From: Pseudonocardia kujensis
GTDB taxonomy: Bacteria; Actinomycetota; Actinomycetes; Mycobacteriales; Pseudonocardiaceae
Assembly: GCF_021283305.1 (NCBI RefSeq)
Contig: NZ_JAJSOK010000010.1
Coordinates: forward strand, 62,001-126,000
Direction: 5' to 3'
DNA length: 64,000 nt
Shown here: in pieces, positions 32,412-42,662 of the stretch
How positions within the stretch are numbered: the stretch's first letter is position 1
Layout: each line of letters opens with the position of its first letter
The notes under the pieces: generated by a model
What the model was told of the DNA's origin: nothing
Seen by the model: only the letters and a program-made list of their open reading frames with translations
The model's database searches: none
Program-made: the position numbers and the translations under genes

Positions 32412-34643
32412 TCAGGACACCAGGGGTGGCAGCCCGGGCATGACCTTCTCGAGCGTGATGGGGAAGTCGCGCACGCGTACCCCCGTGGCGTTGAACACCG
32501 CATTCGCGACTGCCGCTCCGGCCCCGCAGATGCCCAGCTCGCCGAGGCCCTTCGCGCCCAGGACGTTGGCCTTGCCGTCGTACCCGTCGAGCACGACGGC
32601 GTCGATCTCAGGGATGTCGGCGTGCACCGGCACCAGGTAGTTCGCGAGATCCCGGGTGACGAAGGCACCGGAGCGCGCGTCGACGACGGCCTCCTCCTCG
32701 AGGGCTGCGCCGGCTCCCCAGATCATGCCGCCGATCAACTGCGAGCGTGCCGTCCTGGAGTTGAGAGCGCGGCCTGCCGAGAACACACCCAGCATCCGCC
32801 GGAGACGGATCTCGGCGGTGTCGGCGTCGACGGCCACCTCGACGAAATGCGCACCGTAGGAGTGGATGGAGTAGTCCCGGTAGTTCGGATCGTCCGTCAT
32901 CGCGACGGTCGCGCCGTCCGCCTCCACCCCGTTCGGATGGTTGCGAGCGACGATCTCGCTCAACGCCTCCGACACGCCCTCGATGCTCACCCTGCCGTCC
33001 GCGAACGTCGCACGGGCCGGATCCGACCCGTGCAGCACGGACCGCGTGTCGGCGCACGCGGTGGCCACCAGCTTCTCGCGCAGGGCCAGGCACGCGCGAT
33101 GCACCGCAGTGCTCGAGTTGGCCGCACCCCACGAGCCGCCCGAGCCCGCGCCGACCGGGTACTCCGAACGCCCGAGTTCGACCCGTACCCGATCCGGCGC
33201 CAGTCCGAGCCCGTCGGCCGCGACCTGGGTCAGGATGGTGTAAGTGCCCGTACCGATGTCGGTCATGTCCGTCTCGACGACGGCGCGGCCGTCCGCCGCC
33301 AACCGCACCCGGGCCGTTGTCGGCGCCTGGAAGTGTCCGCGGATCCCCGCAGCCATGCCGTGGCCGATCAACCACTGCCCGTCGCGCACGCTCGCCGGCG
33401 TCGCGACCCGGCGCTCCCACCCGAACCGTCGCGCGCCTTCGCGCAGGCAGCCGACCAGACGTCGTTCGCTGAACGGCACCCCTCGCTCGGGGTCGACGGA
33501 GGGCTCGTTGCGGATCCGCAGCTCGACCGGATCCATGCCGAGCTCGACGGCCAGCTCGTCCATCGCCGACTCGACGGCCAGCAGCCCCGGCGCCTCCCCC
33601 GGCGCTCGGACGTCTTCCCCGCGCAGCACGTCCAGCGGCATGAGCCGGTGGCTCGTCAGCCGGTTCGGCGCGGCGTAGAGGCTGCGTGTGGTGGCAGCCG
33701 TCGGCTCGATGTACTCCCAGTGCCGGTTCGTGGCCATCGTGGCCTCGTGTGCGATCGCGACCAGGCGCCCGTCCCGCTGCGCGCCCAGCCGAACGCGTTG
33801 GTCCGACGTCGGGCGCACGCCGGTGAGCTGGAAGATCTGTTGCCGGGTCAGCGCGATCTTCACCGGCCGGCGCAACGCGCGCGCGGCGAACGCCGCCAGG
33901 ATCGCCTCGGCGTGGATCCGCAGCTTGGAGCCGAAACCTCCGCCGACGTACGGGGCGACGACGTGGATCCGCTCCGGATCCATCCGTAGCGTGCTGGCCA
34001 TCGAGGCCCGGGCGGCGTCGACGATCTGCGTGCTGACGTAGACGATCAGGTCCTCGCCGTCCGGCACCGCCAGACAGGCATGCGGTTCCATCGGCTGCGA
34101 AAGCTCGTACGGCGTCGTGTAGCGCTCGTCGATCGTGACGGGAGAGGAACCGAACCCGGCTTCGAAGTCACCCACGGCGGTGGCGACCGGGACGATGCCG
34201 TAGATCGGGCCGGCGGGCACGTAGGCCTGCTCCAGGCCGGCGGCGAAGTCGAAGGAGCCGGGCTCGACCGTGTACTCGACGTCGACCAGGTCGGCCGCCG
34301 CCCGCGCCTGTTCGACGGTCGCGGCGACGACGAGCGCCACGGCTTCCCCGTAGTGGTCGACGTCGGGGCCGCTCATCACCGGATGGGCCCGCCAGAACTC
34401 GAAGGGGAGGGACGGGTCGGGGGTGCCCTGGGCCGGGAGGTCGTGAGAGGTCAGCACCCTGTGCACTCCGGGCGAGCGTCCGGCCCTGTGAGTGTCGATC
34501 CGGGCGATGCGGCCCCTGCCGATCGTCGCCCCGACGACGGATCCGTAGAGCGGCTGGCCGGCCTCCCAGTGCTCGTAGGCATAGGTCGCCCGACCGGTGA
34601 CCTTGAACGGGCCGTCCACGCGGTCGAGAGCCTGGCCGATCAT
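32412..34643 (-). CDS. paoC: Aldehyde oxidoreductase molybdenum-binding subunit (PaoC-like)
   Basis: This 743-residue xanthine-oxidase-family large subunit starts at ATG 34643 with AGGAGG 5 bases upstream. Marks are GQALDRVDGPFKVTGRATYAYEH, YTTPYELSQPMEPHACLAVPDGEDLIVYVSTQ (Moco loop), VAPYVGGGFGSKLRIHAEAILAA, TDIGTGTYTILTQVAADGLGL and the C-terminal NVLGAKGLGELGICGAGAAVANAVFNATG, which includes the catalytic Glu of the GxGE loop. It oxidises aldehydes to acids using molybdopterin cytosine dinucleotide in the PaoABC heterotrimer. It lies 10 bases after paoB. No XdhC/PaoD-type maturation factor is in the window. Confidence 0.93.
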   Translation of the reverse strand: MIGQALDRVDGPFKVTGRATYAYEHWEAGQPLYGSVVGATIGRGRIARIDTHRAGRSPGVHRVLTSHDLPAQGTPDPSLPFEFWRAHPVMSGPDVDHYGEAVALVVAATVEQARAAADLVDVEYTVEPGSFDFAAGLEQAYVPAGPIYGIVPVATAVGDFEAGFGSSPVTIDERYTTPYELSQPMEPHACLAVPDGEDLIVYVSTQIVDAARASMASTLRMDPERIHVVAPYVGGGFGSKLRIHAEAILAAFAARALRRPVKIALTRQQIFQLTGVRPTSDQRVRLGAQRDGRLVAIAHEATMATNRHWEYIEPTAATTRSLYAAPNRLTSHRLMPLDVLRGEDVRAPGEAPGLLAVESAMDELAVELGMDPVELRIRNEPSVDPERGVPFSERRLVGCLREGARRFGWERRVATPASVRDGQWLIGHGMAAGIRGHFQAPTTARVRLAADGRAVVETDMTDIGTGTYTILTQVAADGLGLAPDRVRVELGRSEYPVGAGSGGSWGAANSSTAVHRACLALREKLVATACADTRSVLHGSDPARATFADGRVSIEGVSEALSEIVARNHPNGVEADGATVAMTDDPNYRDYSIHSYGAHFVEVAVDADTAEIRLRRMLGVFSAGRALNSRTARSQLIGGMIWGAGAALEEEAVVDARSGAFVTRDLANYLVPVHADIPEIDAVVLDGYDGKANVLGAKGLGELGICGAGAAVANAVFNATGVRVRDFPITLEKVMPGLPPLVS

Positions 34644-34653
34644 CGTCGCCTCC

Positions 34654-35637
34654 TCAACTCGCCCGGGCAACCTGCGCCAGCGTCCGGCAGAGCGTGCGCT
34701 TGGCCAGCTCGATCTTGAAATCGTTGCACCCCTGCCCCACCGCGTGGCGCATCGCCGCTTCCGCGGCGGCGCGATATGTGGCCATCGTGGCCGGACGGCC
34801 GGTCAGCGCGGCCTCCGCCTCGACGGACCGCCAGGGCTTGGGCGCCACCCCGCCGAACGCCACCCGTGCCGCACGGATCGTTCCTTCCTCGACCGCGGCC
34901 ACCGCCGCCACGGAGACCAGTGCGAACTCGTAGGACGCCCGGTCCCGCACCTTGCGGTAGCGCTGCCGGCCCGGTGGAGGCGGCGGCAGGACGACGCCGG
35001 TGATCATCTCGCCCGGCCGCAACACGGTCTCTCGGTGCGGCGTCTCGCCCGGGAGCCGGTAGAAGTCCGTGATGTCGACCCGACGGAGGGAGTGAGCCGC
35101 GTCGAGCAACTCGATCCGGGCGTCCAGCACCGTCATCGCGACGGCCATGTCCGAGGGATGGGTGGCGATGCAGGCCTCGCTCGCGCCGAGGATCGCATGC
35201 ATGCGGTTGAAACCGCCGATCGCCGAGCACCCGGAGCCGGGGTCGCGCTTGTTGCAGCCCGCGGCAGTGTCGGAGAAGTACGGGCAGCGGGTGCGCTGCA
35301 CCAGGTTCCCCCCGACGGACGCCTTGTTCCGCAACTGGCCCGAGGCCCCGGACACCAGCGCCTCCGACAGCACCGGATAACGGTTCCGCACGCGGGCGTC
35401 GGCCGCGGTGTCGGAATTGGCAGCCTGCGCGCCGATCCGCAGTCCGCCGTCCGACAGCTCCTCGATGTCCCGCAACGGCAGCCGACTGATGTCCACCAGA
35501 TGGCTCGGCCGCTCCACGTCGAGCTTCATCAGATCGAGCAGATTCGTTCCCCCGCTGATGAACTTCGCGCCTGCTCGGCGCCCTGCTGCCACCGCGGCCC
35601 GCGCGTCCGTCGCGCGCTCGTAGGTGAAGGGCCTCAT
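34654..35637 (-). CDS. paoB: Aldehyde oxidoreductase FAD-binding subunit with extra FeS loop (PaoB-like)
   Basis: This 327-residue CO-dehydrogenase-type FAD subunit starts [35 protein letters not shown] and has [18 protein letters not shown]. The insert with cysteines at 118, 128 and 137 (RCPYF...[13 protein letters not shown]) is the additional [4Fe-4S] loop typical of PaoB and absent from simple FAD subunits. It passes electrons from the Mo/[2Fe-2S] chain to FAD and an acceptor. The start overlaps the paoA stop (ATGA). Confidence 0.93.
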   Translation of the reverse strand: MRPFTYERATDARAAVAAGRRAGAKFISGGTNLLDLMKLDVERPSHLVDISRLPLRDIEELSDGGLRIGAQAANSDTAADARVRNRYPVLSEALVSGASGQLRNKASVGGNLVQRTRCPYFSDTAAGCNKRDPGSGCSAIGGFNRMHAILGASEACIATHPSDMAVAMTVLDARIELLDAAHSLRRVDITDFYRLPGETPHRETVLRPGEMITGVVLPPPPPGRQRYRKVRDRASYEFALVSVAAVAAVEEGTIRAARVAFGGVAPKPWRSVEAEAALTGRPATMATYRAAAEAAMRHAVGQGCNDFKIELAKRTLCRTLAQVARAS

Positions 35638-36248
35638 CGCGGACCCTTCCCCGTCACGCTGTGAATGGCTGCAACGATGTTCGGATAAGCGGCGCACCGG
35701 CAAATATTGCCGCTCATTCGCTCGCGGATCTCCGCATCGGTCAGAGCCGTCCTCGGCGACGCGACATCAGCGGTCACGTGGCTGGGCCAACCCGCCCGCA
35801 CTTCGGCGAGCATGCCGATCGCCGAGCAGATCTGCCCAGGGGTGCAATAGCCGCACTGGAAGGCGTCGCACTCGACGAACGCGCGCTGCATGGCGTCCAG
35901 ATCCTCGCGATCGCCCACACCCTCGATCGTCACCACCCGGTCGCCCTCGTGCATCACCGCGAGCGTCAGACAGGAATTGATCCGCCGGCCGTCGACCAGC
36001 ACCGTGCACGCGCCGCATTGCCCGTGGTCACACCCCTTCTTGGTCCCGCTCAGGTGCAGGTGCTCGCGCAACGCGTCGAGCAGCGACGTCCGCGCGTCCA
36101 GCTCGAGACGCTCCACCTGACCGTTGACGTCCAAGGTGATCGCCAACAGCTGCGGCGGTTCGTCCTCGTTCTGCTCCGCTGCGGGTGCTGCAGCCCCGGC
36201 CACGCCCGATGACGTCATCCCCGTGACGCCCGTCACCACGTCGCTCAC
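35634..36248 (-). CDS. paoA: Aldehyde oxidoreductase [2Fe-2S] subunit (PaoA-like)
   Basis: This 204-residue protein has two [2Fe-2S] domains. The plant-ferredoxin-like domain has [20 protein letters not shown]...NSCLTL. The helical domain has [14 protein letters not shown] and [18 protein letters not shown]. Sequence from [27 protein letters not shown] on closely follows E. coli PaoA. The N terminus lacks the twin-arginine signal of E. coli PaoA and has no hydrophobic core, so a cytoplasmic enzyme is likely. The GTG start has GGGAGG 7 bases upstream. It is first in paoABC. Confidence 0.93.
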   Translation of the reverse strand: MSDVVTGVTGMTSSGVAGAAAPAAEQNEDEPPQLLAITLDVNGQVERLELDARTSLLDALREHLHLSGTKKGCDHGQCGACTVLVDGRRINSCLTLAVMHEGDRVVTIEGVGDREDLDAMQRAFVECDAFQCGYCTPGQICSAIGMLAEVRAGWPSHVTADVASPRTALTDAEIRERMSGNICRCAAYPNIVAAIHSVTGKGPR

Positions 36249-36650
36249 CACGGCCTCCCGTCCTGGCTCGGTGTGCACGCCACTCGCGGTCGTGCGCCCC
36301 CGGTCGCGTCGGGAACGACGACCCCGGCGCACGCGAATCTCGTCACCCGGTCCGCGGACCTCGCGCGTCGGGCCCGGCGGCGGCGGCCACCGTCCGCGCC
36401 CCGGCCGACGTCGGCAAGGGCCATCGGACTCGGGCAGGGCGGGACCGCCGCTCCTGGCAACAACGTCCGCGGAGCAAGCACGCGCCCGGGCAGCCGGTGG
36501 TCGGCGTCGGGCGCCGCCAGGGACTGCCCATTGCGTGACCACCGTCACCTCACCTCGGGTGGACGATGTCCCGGACGTCCCACGGAGGCACGGTGCGCGT
36601 CGTTCGCCGTCTCACCGGGTCCGCCCGCGGCCCCGCAGAGGAGGACCGCA
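36249..36650. other. Gene-free intergenic region, paoA to 36651 gene
   Basis: These 402 bp separate divergent genes. I see no coding frame with gene-like composition and no clear operator. It must hold the paoABC promoter on the minus strand and the promoter of the 36651 gene on the plus strand. Confidence 0.5.
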
Positions 36651-36989
36651 ATGTCAACGACCACCACGCCTGCCGGCGCAGCACAGGAACCTCGGACCAC
36701 CGGGACCTCCGCCGAGGCACCTGCCGTCCGGGTCGGCCATGGCGAGCTGTTGCGCGCGATCGAGAAGAACGTGCAGGACAACTCGGTCAAGGTCGAGATC
36801 TCGGGCCTGGGCACCGTTCGGCTGCCGGCCGCCGACTCGCTGGCCTGGATCGGTGGTCTGGTCACCCTGGCCGCCGTCGGAATCCTCGAGTGGCCGGTGG
36901 CCGCCGCGATCGGCGTGGGGCATCTGCTCTCCCGCCAGCGGCACCTGCGGCTCCTGCGGGACTTCGGGGAAGCGCTCGAGGAGGCATGA
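36651..36989 (+). CDS. Small membrane protein with EWPVAAAIGVG segment (paralogue)
   Basis: This 112-residue protein starts at ATG with an AGAGGAGG site. A threonine/alanine-rich N terminus is followed by HGELLRAIEKNVQDNSVKVEISGLGTVRLPAADSLAWIG. Then comes a membrane segment LVTLAAVGILEWPVAAAIGVGHLL and a basic tail RQRHLRLLRDFGEALEEA. The membrane segment is nearly the same as in the 31585 protein. It is probably an inner-membrane small protein of actinobacteria; the function is unknown. Confidence 0.8.
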   Translation: MSTTTTPAGAAQEPRTTGTSAEAPAVRVGHGELLRAIEKNVQDNSVKVEISGLGTVRLPAADSLAWIGGLVTLAAVGILEWPVAAAIGVGHLLSRQRHLRLLRDFGEALEEA

Positions 36990-37281
36990 GCCTCCGGCCC
37001 CTGCCCTCCGCCGCCCGCCGGCGATCCGTTTCCGCAGGTCGCCAGGTCATCGGACCCCCGGCGTCGACGAAGAGAGCGCGGGGAGGGTTCGACCTCGTTC
37101 GAGCCCGAGGGTTGCCGGGCGACGCCATCGCGCCACCGGGCGCCCCGCCGTCGGTGTGGCGGGGCGTTCTGAGGTTCTCACCGGCGCCCGGAGGTGCTGG
37201 CCTTCGGAGGGGCCCGTCCGGCGGTGGGAGCTCCCGCTCGCCCTCGACGCCCGGCGATCACGGGCCCGAAGGATCCCGTCC

Positions 37282-37492
37282 TCAGCGGCGCGGCGAGGCG
37301 GTGATCTGGTGCCTCGCCGCCTGCAGGTACCGGGCGACCTCACCGGTGATCCGGTCCGCCTCCCTGCTCAGCACGTCCATCCGCTCGTCCACGGGCACCG
37401 AGGCGTAGGCGACCACGAGATCCTCGAGCCGGCCGCAGCAACATCGCGGCCGCCTCGGCCCGCGTCTCCCCCGGAGTCAGTACACGTTCCAC
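37282..37492 (-). pseudogene. Small helical protein gene with probable 1-nt frameshift
   Basis: From GTG 37492 (GGAGGA just upstream) the frame reads VERVLTPGETRAEAAAMLLR. Then a neighbouring frame continues LEDLVVAYASVPVDERMDVLSREADRITGEVARYLQAARHQ to a stop at 37282. Deleting one C in a CGGCCGGC run near 37430 fuses them into a coherent 70-residue helical protein. This is either a recent frameshift or a sequencing error. Both halves have gene-like composition. The function is unknown. Confidence 0.45.
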
Positions 37493-37649
37493 TCCTCCAG
37501 TTGTCCCGCAGAACCGCCACCGCGGGCAACCGACGCGCGGGACGAGTCGATGAACAGCCCGTGTCGCTCGGCCCGCTGCTCCTGACGGCGGCTCGCGGTC
37601 ACGCTGCGCGGCGGAGCCCCACCGGCTCCGACGCGCGCACACTCGCTCC

Positions 37650-38660
37650 ATGGCGCCGAACGTCGGGTTCGAGGACGGTCCGGCTCGCGGGCAGCTACCC
37701 GTCGAGGGTGAGCTCCCGGAACTCGACGGTGCCACCGCGTGGCTGAACTCCGCACCGCTGACGCGGGACGCGCTGCGCGGCAACGTCGTCGTCGTCCAGT
37801 TCTGCACCTTCTCCTGCATCAACTGGCTGCGCACCGTGCCCTACGTGCGGGCCTGGGCCGAGAAGTACCGCGACGCCGGGCTGGTCCTGATCGGCGCCCA
37901 CTCCCCGGAGTTCCCGTTCGAGCACGACCAGGCGAAGATCCGGACGGCCCTGGACCGGCTCGCCGTGGAGCATCCGATCGCGGTCGACAACGACTTCGCG
38001 ATCTGGCGCGCCTTCGACAACGCCTACTGGCCCGCCCTCTACTTCGTCGACGGCGACGGACGCATCCGCCACCACCACTTCGGCGAGGAGGACTACGAAC
38101 GATCGGAACGGGTGATCCAGCAGCTGGTCGCCGAGTCCGGCCGCGACGACGTCGACGGTGACCTGGTCTCCGTCGATCCCACCGGGGTGTTCCGCGCCGC
38201 CGACTGGGCAGCGCTGGGCACGCCGGAGACCTACGTCGGCTACGCCCGCGCCACCGGCTTTGCCTCGCCGGGCGGCGTCGACCCGGACCGCGGCAAGGCC
38301 TACGACGCGCCCTCCCGGCTCGCCCTCAACCAGTGGGCGCTCGCGGGCGACTGGACGGTGGGCGACCAGACCACGACGCTGAACGAGCCCGGCGGACGGA
38401 TCCTGCACCGCTTCCACGGAAGGGACCTCAATCTCGTGCTCGGCTCCCGCACCGGCGCGCCGGTGCGGTACCGGGTGCGGATCGACGGGAGGCCGCCCGC
38501 CGGGGCCGCCGGCCTCGACACCGACCCGCGTGGCGAGGGCACGATCACCGAGGAGCGGCTCCACCAGCTGATCCGCCAGGACGGCCCGATCGCCGACCGT
38601 ACCGTCGAGATCACCTTCCTCGACACCGGCGCCCAGGCCTACGTCTTCACCTTCGGCTGA
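37650..38660 (+). CDS. DipZ-type redoxin with altered active site
   Basis: This 336-residue protein matches the soluble C-terminal thioredoxin-like plus carbohydrate-binding-like half of DipZ/CcdA-fused proteins. LRGNVVVVQFCTFSCINWLRTVPYVRAWAEKYRDAGLVLIGAHSPEFPFE, then YWPALYFVDGDGRIRHHHFGEEDYERSERVIQQLV, then a beta-rich domain from about 180. Typical members read WTYSCINC; here Trp52 has become Cys52 and the resolving Cys59 has become Trp59. Cys56 is kept, so the pair is now C52-x3-C56. No signal peptide or membrane domain is present, so it is probably cytoplasmic. Confidence 0.88.
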   Translation: MAPNVGFEDGPARGQLPVEGELPELDGATAWLNSAPLTRDALRGNVVVVQFCTFSCINWLRTVPYVRAWAEKYRDAGLVLIGAHSPEFPFEHDQAKIRTALDRLAVEHPIAVDNDFAIWRAFDNAYWPALYFVDGDGRIRHHHFGEEDYERSERVIQQLVAESGRDDVDGDLVSVDPTGVFRAADWAALGTPETYVGYARATGFASPGGVDPDRGKAYDAPSRLALNQWALAGDWTVGDQTTTLNEPGGRILHRFHGRDLNLVLGSRTGAPVRYRVRIDGRPPAGAAGLDTDPRGEGTITEERLHQLIRQDGPIADRTVEITFLDTGAQAYVFTFG

Positions 38661-40085
<1,425 letters not shown>

Positions 40086-40120
40086 CCCGCTGCGGCGCCG
40101 GCGGCCCCGTCAGCTCCGGC

Positions 40121-40139
40121 GGGCGGGGCCGCCCCGCCC
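40121..40139. terminator. Bidirectional GC-rich hairpin
   Basis: GGGCGGGG/CCCCGCCC with a CCG loop forms an 8-bp perfect stem between the convergent collagen-like gene and the monooxygenase operon. It could end transcription from either side. Confidence 0.55.
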
Positions 40140-40198
40140 TGCCCGCCGCCTCCGGCTCGGGGTCGGGTCTGCCCGCGACGGGACCGGGTCCGGGTCCC

Positions 40199-41563
40199 CT
40201 ACCGGGAGTCCCCGGAAGGGCCGAGACCGAGGTGCTCGCGCAGGGTGGTGCCGGTGTAGCGCTCCCGGTAGACGCCACGGTCCTGCAGCTCGGGCACCAG
40301 TCGGTCGACGATGTCGTCGAGCCCGTCGGGCGTGAGGTACGGCGAGACGTTGAAGCCGTCGACCGCACCGCTCCGGACGAAGTGCGCGAACTTCTCGGCG
40401 AGCCCGCCCGGCGTGCCGACGTGCCCGCGCTGGGGCCCCAGCGCGATCACCGTCTCCCGCAGGGTGAGCCCACGCGCCTCGGCGGTCTCGCGCCAGGTCC
40501 GCACGATCTCCCGCGGGTCCTTCCACCGCCGGCTGCCCATCTCCCCGGTCGGTGCGGTGACGACCGGGTCCTCCGCGGGGAGCGGGCCGTCGGCGTCCCG
40601 GTCGGCCAGGTCGATCCCCCACACCTGCCCGGCGATCGCCAGCGCGGTCGCGGGCGTGACCTGGTGCAGCCGGATCCAGCGCGCCTTCTCGGCCGCCTCC
40701 TTCTCGGTGTCGCCGAGGATGATCTCCGTGCCGGGCAGGATGCGGAGCGCGTCCTCGGGACGCCCCGCCGTGCGGAGCCGGGCGCGGAGGTCACCCGCGA
40801 AGGCGAGTGCATCGGCGAAGTCACTGCCGTGCGCGGAGAAGACGACGTCGGCGTTGCGGGCGGCGAAGTCCCGGCCCTCGGCCGAGTCGCCCGCCTGGAA
40901 GATCACGGGGTGTCCCTGCGGACTGCGGGGCAGGGTCGGGGTGATCTCGACGTCGAACTGGCTCGTCCGGGCCCCGACGGTCGCGATGCCCTTGGGGTCG
41001 GCCCAGTCCTCGGCGTCGGGGCCGGTCGCGAGCGCGTCGGCGTCCCAGGAGTCCCAGATCTGCCGGGCCACGGTGAGGAACTGTTCGGCGCGGACGTACC
41101 GGTCGGCGTGGTCGAGATAGCCGCCGCGCCGGAAGTTCTCCCCGGTCCAGGCGTTGTCGGTGGTCACCACGTTCCAGCCGGCCCGGCCCTTCGACAGCAC
41201 GTCCAGGCCGGAGAGCCGCCGGGCGAGGTCGGCCGGCTCGTTGTAGGTGGTGTTCTGGGTGGCGACCAGCCCGATCCGCTCGGTCACGCCGGCCAGCGCG
41301 GCCAGCTGCGTGATCGCGTCCGGACGGCCCGCGACGTCGAGGTCGTGGATCTTCCCGCCCGACTCCCGCAGCCGCAGCCCCTCGCCGAGGAAGAAGGCGT
41401 CGAACAGGCCGCGTTCCGCCGTGGTGATCATGCGGCGGAACGACGAGAAGTCGATCTGCGAGCCGCTCTCCGGCAACGACCAGATCGTCCAGTGGTTGAC
41501 GCCCTGGAAGAACACCCCCAGGTGCAGCCGGGCGTCGGGACGCGGGTAGTCGGTGCTGCTCAT
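40199..41563 (-). CDS. NtaA/SnaA/DszA-family FMN-dependent monooxygenase
   Basis: This 454-residue bacterial luciferase-like monooxygenase has the NtaA-type length and motifs: LGVFFQGVNHWTIWSLPESG, TAERGLFDAFFLGEGLRL, ITQLAALAGVTERIGLVATQNTTYNEPADLARRLSGLDVLSKGRAGWNVVTT, HPVIFQAGDSAEGRDFAARNADVVFSA and GTPGGLAEKFAHFV. With reduced FMN it oxygenates at S or N, releasing sulfite, thiol or amine. Last in the S-box/leader-controlled operon, it resembles YtnJ (CmoJ) of the Bacillus ytm-ytn sulfur operon. It is coupled to the LLM gene by a 4-nt overlap. Confidence 0.92.
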   Translation of the reverse strand: MSSTDYPRPDARLHLGVFFQGVNHWTIWSLPESGSQIDFSSFRRMITTAERGLFDAFFLGEGLRLRESGGKIHDLDVAGRPDAITQLAALAGVTERIGLVATQNTTYNEPADLARRLSGLDVLSKGRAGWNVVTTDNAWTGENFRRGGYLDHADRYVRAEQFLTVARQIWDSWDADALATGPDAEDWADPKGIATVGARTSQFDVEITPTLPRSPQGHPVIFQAGDSAEGRDFAARNADVVFSAHGSDFADALAFAGDLRARLRTAGRPEDALRILPGTEIILGDTEKEAAEKARWIRLHQVTPATALAIAGQVWGIDLADRDADGPLPAEDPVVTAPTGEMGSRRWKDPREIVRTWRETAEARGLTLRETVIALGPQRGHVGTPGGLAEKFAHFVRSGAVDGFNVSPYLTPDGLDDIVDRLVPELQDRGVYRERYTGTTLREHLGLGPSGDSR

Positions 41564-42645
41564 GCGGTCCCCTCCACGGAGGTCAGGTGCCGGCCGAACC
41601 GGGAGGCGGGGCGGGGCAGCCCGAGGGTGCTGCGCAGGGAGGCGCCCGGTCGCGGGCGAGCGGCGGTACCGGACCGGAACAGGGCCGGGAGCACCCGGGC
41701 GGACAGCTCCGGCAGGTCCTCCTCGAGGACGGCGGGGCGCAGCCGCACCCCGTCGACGACGCCGGCGAGCTCCTCCAGCAGCGCGACCAGCCCGCCGGGC
41801 GGACCCGTGTAGCGCAGCCGCGGACCGGCCGGCCACGGTGCGCGCCGGTCGAGGTCGGCCAGCCGCGCCGCAGCGGTGTGGGCCGGGGTGTCGAGGGCGA
41901 TCTCCAGCTCGGCGAACCGCAACCCCGTGCCCCGACCGGCGAGGGCGGCGACGGACCGGCCCTGCACGAGCTCGACGTCGGCCACGTCCTCGGGCAGCAG
42001 GCCCGCCGGTGCGAGCACCACCAGCTGCCCCTGCGGCGGCCGGGGCACGATCGCCGGGCCCTTCACCGAATACGTCTCGCCGACGAAGTCGATGTAGTGC
42101 AGCTTGTCCCGGTCCAGGTAGCGCCCGGTGCCGACGTCGCGGACCGCGGCGTCGTCCTCCCAGGAGTCCCACAGGTCGCGGGCCACCCGGACGGCGTCGA
42201 GGGCCTCGCGGCGCAGCGCCGCCGTGCCCTCGACGACCGGGCGCCCCAGGGCGCGGGCGGCCGCCGGGTCGTCCGTCGCGGCGACCAGCCACGCGGCCCG
42301 GCCGGCCGCGGCGAAGTCGAGCGACGCGAGCTGCGACGAGACGTGGAACGGCTCGGAGTAGGTCGTGGACACGACGGGCGCGAGGCCCAGCACGGTGGTG
42401 TGCACCGCCGCGAAGGCGGCCCGCTCCACCGCGCCGATCCGCCCGACCGGCCCGACCCCGCCGGGCGGCAGCAGCGAGTCGTCGAAGGTGACGAGGGTGA
42501 GGCCGGCGTTCTCGGCGACCTGGGCGAGCGCGCGAACGCGCTCGGGGGTGAGCAGGGCGGCGGGGGCGTGCGACGCCCGCCGCCACGCGGCAGGATGGGC
42601 GCCCTCGCCGTCGAGCTCGACGGCGAGGTGCAGAGGGCGGCTCAT
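41560..42645 (-). CDS. LLM-class flavin-dependent oxidoreductase
   Basis: This 361-residue luciferase-like protein has LAVELDGEGAHPAAWR, LAQVAENAGLTLVTFDDSLL, LGLAPVVSTTYSEPFHVSSQLASLDFAAAGRAAWLVAATDDPAAARALG and YLDRDKLHYIDFVGETYSVKGPAIVPRPPQGQLVVLAPA. It is more divergent than its neighbour and is an N-acyl-amino-acid monooxygenase type in comparable operons. It probably acts with the NtaA-type enzyme in stepwise cleavage of an organosulfur compound (inferred from the operon). Confidence 0.9.
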   Translation of the reverse strand: MSRPLHLAVELDGEGAHPAAWRRASHAPAALLTPERVRALAQVAENAGLTLVTFDDSLLPPGGVGPVGRIGAVERAAFAAVHTTVLGLAPVVSTTYSEPFHVSSQLASLDFAAAGRAAWLVAATDDPAAARALGRPVVEGTAALRREALDAVRVARDLWDSWEDDAAVRDVGTGRYLDRDKLHYIDFVGETYSVKGPAIVPRPPQGQLVVLAPAGLLPEDVADVELVQGRSVAALAGRGTGLRFAELEIALDTPAHTAAARLADLDRRAPWPAGPRLRYTGPPGGLVALLEELAGVVDGVRLRPAVLEEDLPELSARVLPALFRSGTAARPRPGASLRSTLGLPRPASRFGRHLTSVEGTA

Positions 42646-42662
42646 GGGGTGCTCCTCGCGGA

